64,000 nucleotides of DNA from Scylla paramamosain (Eukaryota > Arthropoda > Malacostraca > Decapoda > Portunidae), in the NCBI RefSeq assembly GCF_035594125.1, contig NC_087190.1, positions 5,104,001 through 5,168,000 of the forward strand, read 5' to 3'. Position 1 is the stretch's first letter. The number at the start of each line of letters is the position of its first letter. The position numbers and the translations under genes are program-made. Below are positions 49,940 through 60,500 of this stretch, piece after piece. Under the pieces are notes generated by a model. It was not told where the DNA came from, searched no databases, and saw only the letters and a program-made list of their open reading frames with translations.

Positions 49940-50703
49940 ATGGCTGAGGGGCTGCGGCGACAAGTATTGTCCGTCTACCGCCACATCTTGCGTGTCGGGC
50001 GGCGGTGGGAGGCCCTGGAGCCGGCACACACCCAGGAGGAGCGGCAGTACATCTTGGCGGAGGCGCGCACTCTTTTCCGAGCTAACCAGCACCTCACGGA
50101 TTCCGCCACCATCAGGGAGTGTCTGGTGGAGGCTGAGTCACGGCTTGAGATTGGTGAGTAGGTGGGTGGGTGTGGGGCTTGTGGCTTTGGATGAGGTGTA
50201 GTGGTGTTCCCTGGTGATTGGGCCTTGTATGTGTCTCTTGCTGTTACGGAGTTGGTGGGAATGTAGAGGCATTGCTGGTGAGTGGGCAGTGTGTCTTGTG
50301 GCTTTGTTGCTGAGTGGGTGGGTGTGTAGAGGTATTGCTGGTGAGTGGGCAGTGTCTTGTGGCTTTATTGAGTGGCTGGGAGTGCAATGCTGTTCCCAGT
50401 GAGCTGTGTCTGTGGGTCTTCTAAAAAGTTTCTATATAGACTTACATCCTCACAATCTAGGCAGTAAAATTGAGATCAGCATGAAATATTGCAACAAGAC
50501 TCTTAATGAAGCAGAGGTAGTGAGCTAACCCTCCCTAACACCCCTCCTTTCCCCTGGCAGCCCTGCACTACCGGACGCCCTTCCCTCGTCCCGTCAACAT
50601 GCCACCCCTCACCATTACCAAGTCCTGGGGCAAGAGGAACCTCCAGCGACAAAGACGTGCCCGTCCTGTCTATGTTAAGTCTCTGGACACTGAGCCAACT
50701 TAG
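49940..50703 (+). CDS. LYRM1: LYRM1, LYR motif-containing protein 1
   Basis: Two exons, 49940-50153 and 50561-50703, joined g|cc across a GT-AG intron of 407 bases, give 118 residues (human LYRM1 is 122). The LYR domain near residues 5-75 includes VLSVYRHILRVGRRWEA, EERQYILAEARTLFRANQHL and ECLVEAESRLEIALHYRTP; the tail FPRPVNMPPLT and VYVKSL also match LYRM1. The family motif is VYR here rather than LYR. LYR proteins are small helical adaptors that typically bind mitochondrial acyl-carrier protein; a specific partner for LYRM1 cannot be read from sequence. The ATG at 49940 is preceded by CTAA; an AG at 49930-49931 after a pyrimidine-rich run could be the acceptor of a 5' UTR intron. It converges on CEBPZ, with stops about 1.1 kb apart. 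Confidence 0.92.
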
Positions 50704-51426
50704 AATGTGGGGTATCTTTATTGTTTATTGTTATTGTTTGCGTGGAAGACTTCAAACTGCATAATAGACCAAAGTAGAGAGTGTAGATAGACATGAATGA
50801 ATGCTTTTTTTTTATGCATCTTCCAGTGAAAAGTTTCGAGGACTCTACGGAGACTTGAGCCGAGGAGGTTTTGAGATTTTTGCCTCGTATTTACATCTCG
50901 AGTGTGTTTATGTTCCTTCTTGTGGATGCTTATAAAGATTTCATGCATTGTCTCTAGTGCTGTTAATTGTTTTGTATTGCAGTGAAAGAGTGGAGGTGAG
51001 AGGCAGGTAAGAACAGGTGTATAGTGTAGTAAAGACAGGTGTATAGTGTCAAGGTGAGAGGCAGGTAACAGTTGTATAGTGGTAAGGTGTGAGAGGCAAG
51101 TAGGAGGTGGTGTATAGTGAAGTGAAGGCAGGTGTACAGTGAAAGTGTGAAAAGCAGGTGTATAGTGAATGAAGGCAGGTGTGTATAGTAGTGAAGTTTG
51201 AGAGGCATGAGTGAAGTGTGTAGTGGCAAGGCATGAGAGGCAAGTGGTGGTGGTGATGGTAGTGTCACGTATTGAATAGTGTATATAAGTAAGTTATGAG
51301 GGGCAGGTATGAGGTGATGGTGGTGGTGATAGTGGTGTCATGTATAGAATGGTGAGAAGTGCTTATCTTTGTACACTGAATGCCTCTTCATATGAGTGAC
51401 TGGGGAGTTAAGTGTACTTCATAGTA

Positions 51427-51432
51427 AATAAA
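51427..51432 (+). terminator. Poly(A) signal of LYRM1
   Basis: AATAAA lies 724 bases after the LYRM1 stop and about 300 bases before the CEBPZ poly(A) signal on the other strand. It is the only AATAAA I noticed on this strand between the two genes. Confidence 0.5.
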
Positions 51433-51732
51433 GATGTATATATTTTGATCTGTTGTTTTTTTTCTCTCTCTGTCTCTCTCTCTTGCATTTGTACTATTGG
51501 GGAAACTCTAACTTGGTGTAAGAAATGGTATAAGAAGTGCATGAAAAGAAGAAAAAGAAAAACCTTAACTATTTTGACAGTATGGAAAATTATTAATCAT
51601 CAGGTGGAAAAATTAATTTACACAGTTTTGCTTTTCATCACTCAAGCATATACAAGGTTAGAGTTTTCTCATTAGTATGTAAAAAAAAAAAAGTGTTATA
51701 CAAAAGTGAAAAAAAGAAAATCATTCATCAAC

Positions 51733-51738
51733 TTTATT
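51733..51738 (-). terminator. Poly(A) signal of CEBPZ
   Basis: TTTATT on the plus strand, AATAAA on the minus strand, lies 36 bases beyond the CEBPZ stop at 51774-51776. If used, the 3' UTR is very short. Confidence 0.55.
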
Positions 51739-51773
51739 AACTTACAAAAAAATCTACAAAAAAACAACCCACT

Positions 51774-52111
51774 TTAATATTTCCTTCCCCTCTTTCCCCT
51801 CATATTCCCACCACCTCTCTTAGCCCCTCCCCTTGACCTCTTGAACCCCACTCCCCCCATCTTCTTGGCCCCTGCCCCTCCCCCCATCTTCTTGGCCCCT
51901 GCCCCTCCCCCTCTCCTGGGCCCCATCCCCTGCCCCTTCCCTCCCCCTCTCCTCGGGCCCGTCCTCTTGCCCCGCCAGTTCTGTTCCTTCATCTTCCGGT
52001 CCCTCTCCACCTCCCATGTGAGCTGCTTGGCATCTGCGGAAGAAACAGGTGAGGATGAGTGGTAGGAGGTGGAGGAGCAGGAGGTGGAGAAAGAAGTGGT
52101 GATTTGTTTCA

Positions 52112-52178
<67 letters not shown>

Positions 52179-54522
52179 CAATAATAATAAAGTGATTATA
52201 AAAAACAACAGGAAAGAGATGAGTAATAAAAAACAGTAACTAATCTAGAAATGCTAATTTTTCACAATAAAATTATAACTACAAAATATAATAAAAATAC
52301 AACACAGTAATTAATAAATAATAAAAAAAAAGATAAATAAATAGATCATGAAAATTCATACATAGGAGAATTCTTATACCACGAAAGTGACACAAGTGAA
52401 GGTTAGAAGAGAAAGAAAATCTAAAATACCTGTGTTAGTGATTTTAATTGTATTATAAGAAAGAGACGAGGAGAAAGGCAATAGAAATATGAGAGAAATG
52501 AGAATAAAAGAGAGCACTCACATTCTCCTCTTTGTTTCTTAATGAAAAAAAAAGGAAAAAAGAAAAAAAAACAATAATAATAATAAATAGATAAAAATAA
52601 CAATGACAAATATGAGAACAAATGAGGGAGAAACATGGCACTTCTGAACAACAGCAATAACAACAACAACAAAGAAGATGAACAACAATAACAAGAATAC
52701 CACCACCACCACAACCACCACCAACAACAATCATGGCAATTTTGAACAACAAAATAACAACAACAATCATGGTAATTCCGAACAAAATAACTACTACAAC
52801 ACCACCAAAACACAAAAGAACAACAACACCACTAACAACAACCAAGGCAATTCTGAACAACACAACAACAAAACCAAGAAGACCATCATCACCAAAACCA
52901 AAAAGAAAACAACAACAACAACAACAACCACCACCACCATCACCACCACCAGCAAGACTCACGTGCACGGTCCCTGTTGGCCAGTGCCTGGGAGGTGCCA
53001 CTGCCAGGGTCACCAGCACCCTCGTTCTCCTCCAGCAGGTGTGCAAAGCTCTCCGCGCTGGCAAACATGGCCCCCAGACCCTCCTTGTCCCCGTCACCCT
53101 CCTCCGCCCAGCGCTGCTTCTGCTTCTTGCCTTTCTTCCCCTGAGGCACACAATGTATTAGGCATGATTATTATTTACTGAGCTACTTGACTTTATTTAC
53201 TGCTTTACTCATTATTACTTACTCATCTATTTAACATTTTTTATTTACTGGTCTACTAAGCATTATTATTTACTGATCTACTCAACATAATCATTATTTA
53301 CTGATATACTTGCCATTATTATCTCCCAATCTACTCAATCTAACCTACTCTGCCTAACCTAACTCTACTCCTTATGGTCTCATTGTGAAGGGGCAGGGAT
53401 AGACCAGTATGTGCTTTGGGGCCTTGCTGTGGGTATGTGTGGCCAGGTGTGCTGTGCCTAAGCTCCTGTGATGTAGTAGAGTGGTCCACGAGACTGTCCC
53501 TTATACTGGGGCTGATGGGGCTGAGAGTGTGAATGGTGTGTGTGTGTGTGTGTGTGTGTGTGGTGCCTTGTCTGCGCTGCCCTGTGTGGGATTGCTGGAC
53601 TGGTGTATAGATAGATAGACAGATGGATAGATAGACTATTTTTATGTTCTTTACCTATAAAACTAGTAAAGATTTTCACTGCTTTGTTTGAAGATTAATG
53701 CAGGTCCTTCCTTACATCTAATACTTGGCTAATACATAATGTGCTTTTATTTAATAGTCTTCCCTCTGATGGTGTTGTTTATACATGCATACACACATAT
53801 TGTCATCCATGGCCTTTGATTTCAGAGCAGAGATGTTGGTTTGAAGGAAAGGCTGGGTGAGTTTATGCATGAAGATGACATGAGTAAGATTTAGTGAGAG
53901 ATGATGAAGCTTTGGTGAGAGATGAGTAAATATGAGTAAGTTTTGGTGACTGATGAGTAAGTTTTGGTGACTGATGAGTAAGTTTTGGTGACTGATGAGT
54001 AAGTTTTGGTGACTGATGAGTAAGTTTTGGTGACTGATGAGTAAGTTTTGGTGGCTGATGAGTAAGTTTTGGTGGCTGATGAGTAAGTTTTGTTGACTGA
54101 TGAGTAAGTTTTGGTGGCTGATGAGTAAGTTTTGGTAACTGATGAGTAAGTTTTGGTGGCTGATGAGTAAGTTTTGGTGGCTGATGAGTAAGTTTTGGTG
54201 GCTGATGAGTAAGTCTTGATGGCTGATGAGTAAGTCTTGATGGTAAGTGACAGTATGTTTTGAGCACCCCATAGCTGTCTAGTGTGGTCAGCTTGTCTTC
54301 AGCACCCCTCCCAACAACCCAGCCTCCCAGCCCCTTCAGCCCCCTCAACTCCTCCTAGTCCCCTTCAGCCCCTCCTAGCCACCTCAGCCCCTCACACTCA
54401 CCACTACTGTATTCCCCTTCATCTTCTTCTTGGGCGGCCCCTCCTCGAATTCATCATCTGGAAAATAAATAAATATATAAATAAATATAAATGAAAAGGA
54501 AATAATTAAGATCTCAACTTGA

Positions 54523-54561
<39 letters not shown>

Positions 54562-54606
54562 GAAAATAAATAATGAAAAATAGAAAACAAGAAATAATGA
54601 AAACAA

Positions 54607-54637
<31 letters not shown>

Positions 54638-54909
54638 CTTACCTGAAAATGCTGCAGTTTCTTCATCAAAGCCGAAGTCATCATCATCACCACTACCACC
54701 ACCACCAAAACCATCATCATCACCATCTCCTCCAAAGTCCATTTCATCACCATCGCCTTCACCATCACTCCCAAAGCCCCCCTCAAAGTCATCATCATCA
54801 GCATTGTCATCACCATCATCATTGTTGTCGCCTTCACCTTCATTATCCTTGCCTTTCCGACCTGCAGTTGATGGTTTAGAGAAAAAGAGAAAGGGTAGTT
54901 AGTGATGGG

Positions 54910-54958
<49 letters not shown>

Positions 54959-55259
54959 GATACTAATACCTGTTCAAATACTCCTCCTCCTCCTACCACT
55001 ACTACTACTACTACTACTGTACTACCAATGCAAGTACTCCACCTCCTCCTCCTTTCACTACTACTACTACTACTACTACTATTATACTACCAATGCAAGT
55101 ACTCCACCTCCTCCTTTTACTACTACTACTACTAGTACTATTATACTACCAATGCAAGTACTCCACCTCCTCCTATTACTACTACTACTATTGATACTAA
55201 TACCTGTTTAAATACTCCTCTTCCTTTCTCCTCCTCCTCCTACTACTACTACTACTACA

Positions 55260-55295
<36 letters not shown>

Positions 55296-55338
55296 GCCAC
55301 CATACTACCAATGCAAGTACTCCACCTCCTCCTCCTAT

Positions 55339-55376
<38 letters not shown>

Positions 55377-57465
55377 ATTTATATCACTAAAAAAATAATA
55401 ATGGTGCTGCTGTTACTACTACTACTACTATAACTACAACTAACAATAATGATAAGAATACTAAAATACAACAATAACAAAAATAACAAATAACAAATAA
55501 ACACCACAACACCACAACACCACCACCACCACCACCACCTCACCTTTCCTACCACCTCTGGGTTTCGCTCCAGCTGCAAAATCCATCTCCTCATCCACGT
55601 CACCACCACCACCACTACCATCCGCCTGGCCAAGGAAGGTGTCAAATTCGTCGTCATCCACTGAATCATCGCTGTCACTCTCCGCCTCACCCGCTACACC
55701 CTTCCTTGCCACCCCTGCCTTGAACTGAGTGAAGTACCTGTGGGTGGATGAAGGGGTGGATGGGTCTGAGGGTGGGAAGAGTAAATGAGGTTAAATATTC
55801 TCTCTCTCTCTCTGAAGGGACATGTGTGAGGGAGAAGAAGAGTAAATTTGATTAACTATTCTCTCTCTCTCTCTCTCTCTCGTTTTCTAGATCATCGCTA
55901 CTTTCTCATCCTCTTCATCTTTTAGGGTTAATCTCCCCCTCTCTCTCAGTATCACAGCCTCTTCCTCCAGTTACACAACCTCTTCCACCTCCTCCTCCTC
56001 TATCTCCTCTTCAGACTCTATCTCACAACCTCTTCCTCCTCATTCTCCCCTTACTCTATCTCTTCCCCTTCCTTCTCTTCCTCTTTCTCCTCTAACTATC
56101 TCACAACCTCTTCCTCCTCCTCCTCTTACTCTGTCTCTTTCTCTTCTTCCCCTCTTCTAATTCCACCTCTACAAGATCTTCTCCTCCTCCTCCAGTTACA
56201 CAACCTCTTCCTCCTTCTCTTCCCCAACATCACCTACTTCCACTATCATCACCACCACCCTCACCTGTGGAAGAACACCTCATCCTCAGGCACTTGGTGG
56301 GGCTCCAGGGCACTGAACTCCTCAGTGTTCACGGCAATGCCACGAACCCCCTGCGGCACGTACTGGTTGCGGCGCCCCAGCACGTCCCCACCCGCACCTA
56401 GGGGAGGCAATGGGGTATGGGGATTGTATGGGTATGGTTTGGTATTGGGTTGTGTTATTGTTTTGGTATCTCTAGTGGAAGTTATTGGGTTTTCAAGGGT
56501 ATTTTTGTGGTTATAGTGAAGTTGGAAGGATCTAGCAGAGCTTGTTAGGGTTTTCAAAGGTGTTTTTGTGGTTATGTTTTTAGTTTGACAAGAATTTTAC
56601 ACTTTTAACAGGTTCAAGAGAAAGCTGTTGGGATGTTCAAGGATGTTTCTCTCTCTCTCTCTCTTCCCCCCCAACATTCTTCACAACCACCATTCAAGCA
56701 CATACCACCACCACACTATACCACTCCCACCCACAACCCCACAACATCCTCCACCACACACAACCCCCCATACCCCCACCTTCCACCCCAACACCATCCC
56801 CCCCACTCACTATCTTTCCCCATGCTGGCCATCTTCTTGGGGTTACGGTAGACAAATCTATCAAGGAACCTGATGAGGGTGAAGTCCTGGAGTGGGTCAC
56901 CAGAGTACTCCACCGGTTGCCCCTCCAACACCCGGCTGGCAAACACTGCGACGGAGGGGTGGAAGTGTGCCTGTGGAGTGCAAGAGGGGTGATGGGTGAG
57001 AGGATAAGGTAGTGAGAGGGGTGAGGGGTGAAACAGGGGGTTTTGAAATGGGGAGGAGTGAGAGAAAATGGTGTTTTTGAAAGGGATGAGGTGATAGAAT
57101 GGGAGTTTTGAAAGGGTGAAAGGGTAGAAAAGGGATATTTTGAAAGGGGAGGGGTGAGAGGAAAGGGTATTGAAAGGGTGATGGGTAAGAGATGATGAAA
57201 GGGAAATTTTGAAGTGAAAGGGAGTTTTGAAGGGGTGAAGGAGTAGAAAAGGGGAAGTTTTAAAGGGGAGAGGGGTGATGGAGGGGAATTTTAAAGGGGG
57301 AAGAGAATGTAAGGGGTGAGAGAAAGGGAAAGGAAGAGTAGATGAAAGGAAGAAGAAAAGTTTCTATAGTTTTCCACTTCTTTCTCTCTCTCTCTGTCTC
57401 TCTTTTATATCTCACCAAAGCCTTCTTAAACAAAATCTCTCCCATTGAAATAAAATAAAATAAAA

Positions 57466-57500
<35 letters not shown>

Positions 57501-57729
57501 ATGAATAAATAAAAAACCCCACTAAAACAAAGAACAAAAAAAAAATAAAAATAAAAACCACACAAAAAAAATAATAATAAAGAGAAACAAGACTTAAATA
57601 TTTATCATTAACCTTCAAATCAACAATAAACATAATTTTTCTCACCAACAAACAACTAAACAACAATAACTATGGAAATAAAACACACACACACAAACAC
57701 ACACACTCTTCAATACACCTCTATCCCCC

Positions 57730-57769
<40 letters not shown>

Positions 57770-60180
57770 TTGAGGTACCCCAGTTCCCACAAAGAGGAGT
57801 ACTGGGCACCACAGTAGAGGGGGTTCCTGTGGTGGGGGTCGTACTGCACCCTGTGACTCACCCCCCCACCCCCTACACCACCAGGGTTCAAGAGGTGGTG
57901 CCAGGAGGATGTAGTGGTGAAGGCTGGCTTGGTGTCCTCTGTGGTGGTGACGGTGGTGGTGTTTAAATCATCATCACCTTTTTCCTTCTTGATTTCAATG
58001 ATGTCGCTGTTTTTGTCATCTTCCTCGTCCATCTGTTCTTGTTTCACGTCCGTTTCATCATCCTTCACGTCCTCTTCCTTCACCCTCATCACTTCCTTCT
58101 CCTCACTCCCTTCCTCTTCCTTATCCAAATCACCTTCCTTTATATCTTCCTCTCCCTCATCATCCAAGTCTTCATTCTCATCCAAATCACTTTCCTTCAC
58201 ATCCTCATCCTCCACATCAGGGAACACCTCAAGGTCGTCCTCCAGCTCGCCAGGGCCAGAGGGGGGGGCACGGAGGAGGGTGGAGAGGGAGTGTGCCAGG
58301 GACGGCCTCTCTTTCACCACCTCTGAGACCAGGTACAGCACCCCACAGGCCACGGCAGGCCCCTGGTACTGGCTCACCTGGGGGAAGACGAGGAGGAACG
58401 ATGGTAGTGAAGGGTGTAGTGGTGATGGTAATGAATAGTGGTGTAGAAATAGTGTAGAAGAACGAAAAGAACAACAACACCAACAAAAACATCAAAAGGA
58501 AAAAGAAGAAAACAGAAAATATATATGAAATGGATGGAAAGGAAAGGGTAAGAAGAAGGAGGAGGATGTAAAGGAGAGAATAAAGAAAATATAGATGTTG
58601 ATGAAGAGAAGCAAAAGGAGGAAGAGATGATGAGCAAAGAGAAAAAAGGAAAAAAATATGATTTATATATGTATGTATGTATGTATGTATATTGAAGAAT
58701 GAAGTAGAATGATGATAATATAAGGATAGTGATGTAGAAAGATGGTTGTATAGAGGAAGAATGATGAAAAATGATGATAGTGATGTAGAAGAGTGATATG
58801 GAATGATGATACTAAGGGAGAATAATGTGGAATTACAAAAATGTAGAGGAAGAATGAAGAAGGAAGATGATAATGTAGAGGAAAAGTGTAGGAGAATAAT
58901 AACTACAAAGAGGAACAGTGGGTGTGGAATGACGATAAAGCAAGAATGAAGTAGAATGACGCCACAACAGAGTGACACAGAACAGGTGGCAGAGTGAGCA
59001 GAAAGGAAGCATTCAACTGTCAATGGTCACAACTTCAACCCCTCACCTGCAGATAACCAGCTAACCTAACCACAACCTACAGGAGTCATCACCAATACAA
59101 CACTCCACCTTCTCTCACCCTATTCTGTCCACCTCTGTAATGCAAGAGTCAACCAGTATTCTCAATCTTTCATCCCTCTCCTGGTAAACACTGAAACTCC
59201 CTATGACTTAAACTCTCTCAAGATGGAGGTTTCAAGATGCTCCTCCTGCAGACAGCCGAGCTGCTTCCCACACACCTGCAGAAGTCGCTTGCAAAAGGCC
59301 AGGGTGCGGGGATCAGATGTGTCACTGCTGAGGGCCTTGTACACCAGGTTGAGGAAGGCTGTGGTGCCTGCCGCCGTGCCAAACAGAGGGTCCTGCAGGC
59401 ACCGGTACAACACCTGGTAGAACCTGACAGGGGGAGGAGAGGCTGGTTATGGAGGAGTGATGATGGGGGGGAAGAGAAGGAGACATGATGAGGGGGAGGA
59501 GGAGAGATGATGAAGGTGAATAGGAGGGGAGATGATGAGAGTGAAGAGAAGGAGACATGATGAGAATGAAGAAAAGGAGAGATGATGGGGGTGAAGAGGA
59601 GAGATGATGAGAGTGAAGAGAAGGAGACATGATGGGAGTGAAGTAAAGGAGAGATGATGAGAGTGAAGAGGAGAGATGATGGGAGTGAAGAGAAGGAGAG
59701 ACGATGAGAGTGAAGAGGAGAGATGATGAGAGTGAAGAGAGAGATGATGAGAGTGAAGGGCATCCTAAAGTATCAGTGTAATCATACAAAACTTCATTAC
59801 CTTCAGGGAGAGTCTGTTAAAAGTGCAGAATCCTTGCTAACCTAAGACAAGGGTGTTCTTGTTATTGTAGTGGTGTTAACTGATACGGTAGCACATGGAC
59901 ATTATTGGGATTTTCAAGAGTTTAATAGGGTATAAAGGAAGTTAATAGAGTTTTGGGGGTGTTTTTGTGATTGTCAGGCTGTAGTGAGAGTGATAATAAA
60001 TGAAGTGGAAGATACAACAGCATGAGTGGCAGGAACAGTGTGAGTGAGAGAGCAGCATGGTGGTACAGTATCAGTGTTCCTTACAAGGGATACTTAATGA
60101 CCTTTCTTTAGGGACTGGCACCTCAGTGGGCCTTTTTTTCCCATTCCTTTTGTTGCCTCAAGCTAGTGTCCCTCTTACAA

Positions 60181-60255
<75 letters not shown>

Positions 60256-60461
60256 TCTGATATCTGTCCCTCGTTGGTGCTGCACAGGACTTGATAGACC
60301 AGCTGCAGTGCTTGGGTGGCGATGTTGAAGTTGACCATGTGGCACAGCTTGAAGAGGGTGCCCAACTGCTCCTCCAGTGCTGCGCCCCCCATGCCGGAGT
60401 ATGGGAAGGCTCGGTTCAGCCCACGCAGCAGTGCCGACATGAGCCTTGTGTCCACCTCCCC
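51774..60461 (-). CDS. CEBPZ: CEBPZ / NOC1 (Mak21 family), C-terminal exons (5' partial)
   Basis: Exons, 5' to 3': 60461-60253, 59423-59276, 58377-57769, 56970-56811, 56397-56265, 55737-55544, 54861-54643, 54457-54402, 53140-52963, 52033-51774; phases all join and give 721 residues to a TAA stop. CEBPZ/NOC1 is a nucleolar protein needed for large-subunit ribosome assembly and transport. The CBF/Mak21 domain is clear: FNIATQALQLVYQVL, FLNLVYKALSSDTSD, VACGVLYLVSEVV, YDPHHRNPLYCGAQYSSLWE, YSGDPLQDFTLIRFLDRFVY, PEDEVFFHRYF. It is followed by acidic tracts (residues coded at 57950-58230, 55600-55700 and 54650-54860), then SAESFAHLLEENEG, AHAKQLTWEVERDRK and a basic Gly/Lys/Arg-rich tail with tandem GAKKMGG units. 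Upstream exons lie right of the window, beyond a full-length LINE-A in the intron. Several donors abut simple repeats. Confidence 0.94.
52116..52190. repeat. (AAT)n in the last CEBPZ intron
   Basis: Trinucleotide array about 80 bases from the acceptor of the last CEBPZ exon. Confidence 0.93.
52655..52950. repeat. (AAC)n/(ACC)n degenerate array
   Basis: Long diverged AAC/ACC array with recurring CAATCATGGCAATTTTGAAC-like units, reaching to within about 12 bases of the CEBPZ donor at 52962. Open frames across it are artefacts of triplet periodicity. Confidence 0.85.
53505..53640. repeat. Copy of the (TG)n-bearing short repeat
   Basis: TGGGGCTGAGAGTGTGAATG, then (TG)12, then GTGCCTTGTCTGCGCTGCCC and a GATA-rich tail. 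The order is the same as in the partial copy at the very start of the window. Confidence 0.6.
53931..54243. repeat. 21-bp minisatellite in a CEBPZ intron
   Basis: About 15 copies of a 21-bp unit starting TGATGAGTAAG and ending TTTTGGTGAC or a close variant. As the unit is divisible by three, the minus strand is open and would read a seven-residue repeat (NLLISHQ), but it lies between consistent exons 54402-54457 and 52963-53140 and is intronic. Confidence 0.88.
54909..55378. repeat. (ACT)n arrays with a repeated ~60-bp unit
   Basis: (ACT)n blocks alternate with TACCAATGCAAGTACTCCACC, which recurs at about 55023, 55088, 55147 and 55307. A higher-order repeat in the CEBPZ intron between exons 54643-54861 and 55544-55737. 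Confidence 0.88.
57003..57345. repeat. Degenerate AAAGGGG-rich tandem repeat
   Basis: Loose units of TTTTGAAAGGGGTGAGGGGT in a CEBPZ intron, about 20-35 bp each. On the transcribed strand this is a pyrimidine-rich tract. Confidence 0.65.
57440..57502. repeat. (AAAT)n
   Basis: Tetranucleotide array in the same CEBPZ intron; a (CT)n at 57733-57766 touches the next donor. Confidence 0.92.
59100..59243 (+). mobile_element. LINE-A fragment beside a CEBPZ exon
   Basis: Short piece matching the coding block [19 protein letters not shown] to FKREVSR, with a small deletion. It ends 32 bases from the donor of the CEBPZ exon 59276-59423 and is antisense to the gene. Confidence 0.7.
59455..59765. repeat. 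Degenerate GATGATGAGAGTGAAGAG minisatellite
   Basis: About 15 variants of GAGATGATGAGAGTGAAGAG in the CEBPZ intron upstream of exon 59276-59423. Open minus-strand frames across it come from the repeat. Confidence 0.8.
60093..60178 (+). mobile_element. LINE-A 3' end fragment
   Basis: Holds the family tail only: GGGACTGGCACCTCAGTGGG, a T-rich run, and GCTAGTGTCCCTCTTACA, followed at once by the (AC)n tract that reaches the CEBPZ donor at 60252. Confidence 0.7.
60182..60252. repeat. (AC)n that forms a CEBPZ donor
   Basis: 71-bp AC tract; on the transcribed strand the exon ends AGATAG and the intron is (GT)n from its first base. Confidence 0.97.
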
Positions 60462-60500
60462 CTGTGTGTGTGTGTGAGGCAGGGAGTGAGTAGGTGGGTG

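Noticed and set aside
52453..53181. Cys/Val-rich and Asn/Thr-rich frames over 140-230 codons
   Set aside because: Triplet-repeat shadows; the CEBPZ exon 52963-53140 is in another frame.
53751..54348. Long minus-strand frames with repeated NLLISHQ or LTHQPPK
   Set aside because: They are read-through of the 21-bp minisatellite in a CEBPZ intron.
58229..59023. 264-codon minus-strand frame
   Set aside because: Intron sequence rich in GATGA/GAAGAA plus an out-of-frame reading of the CEBPZ exon that starts at 58377.
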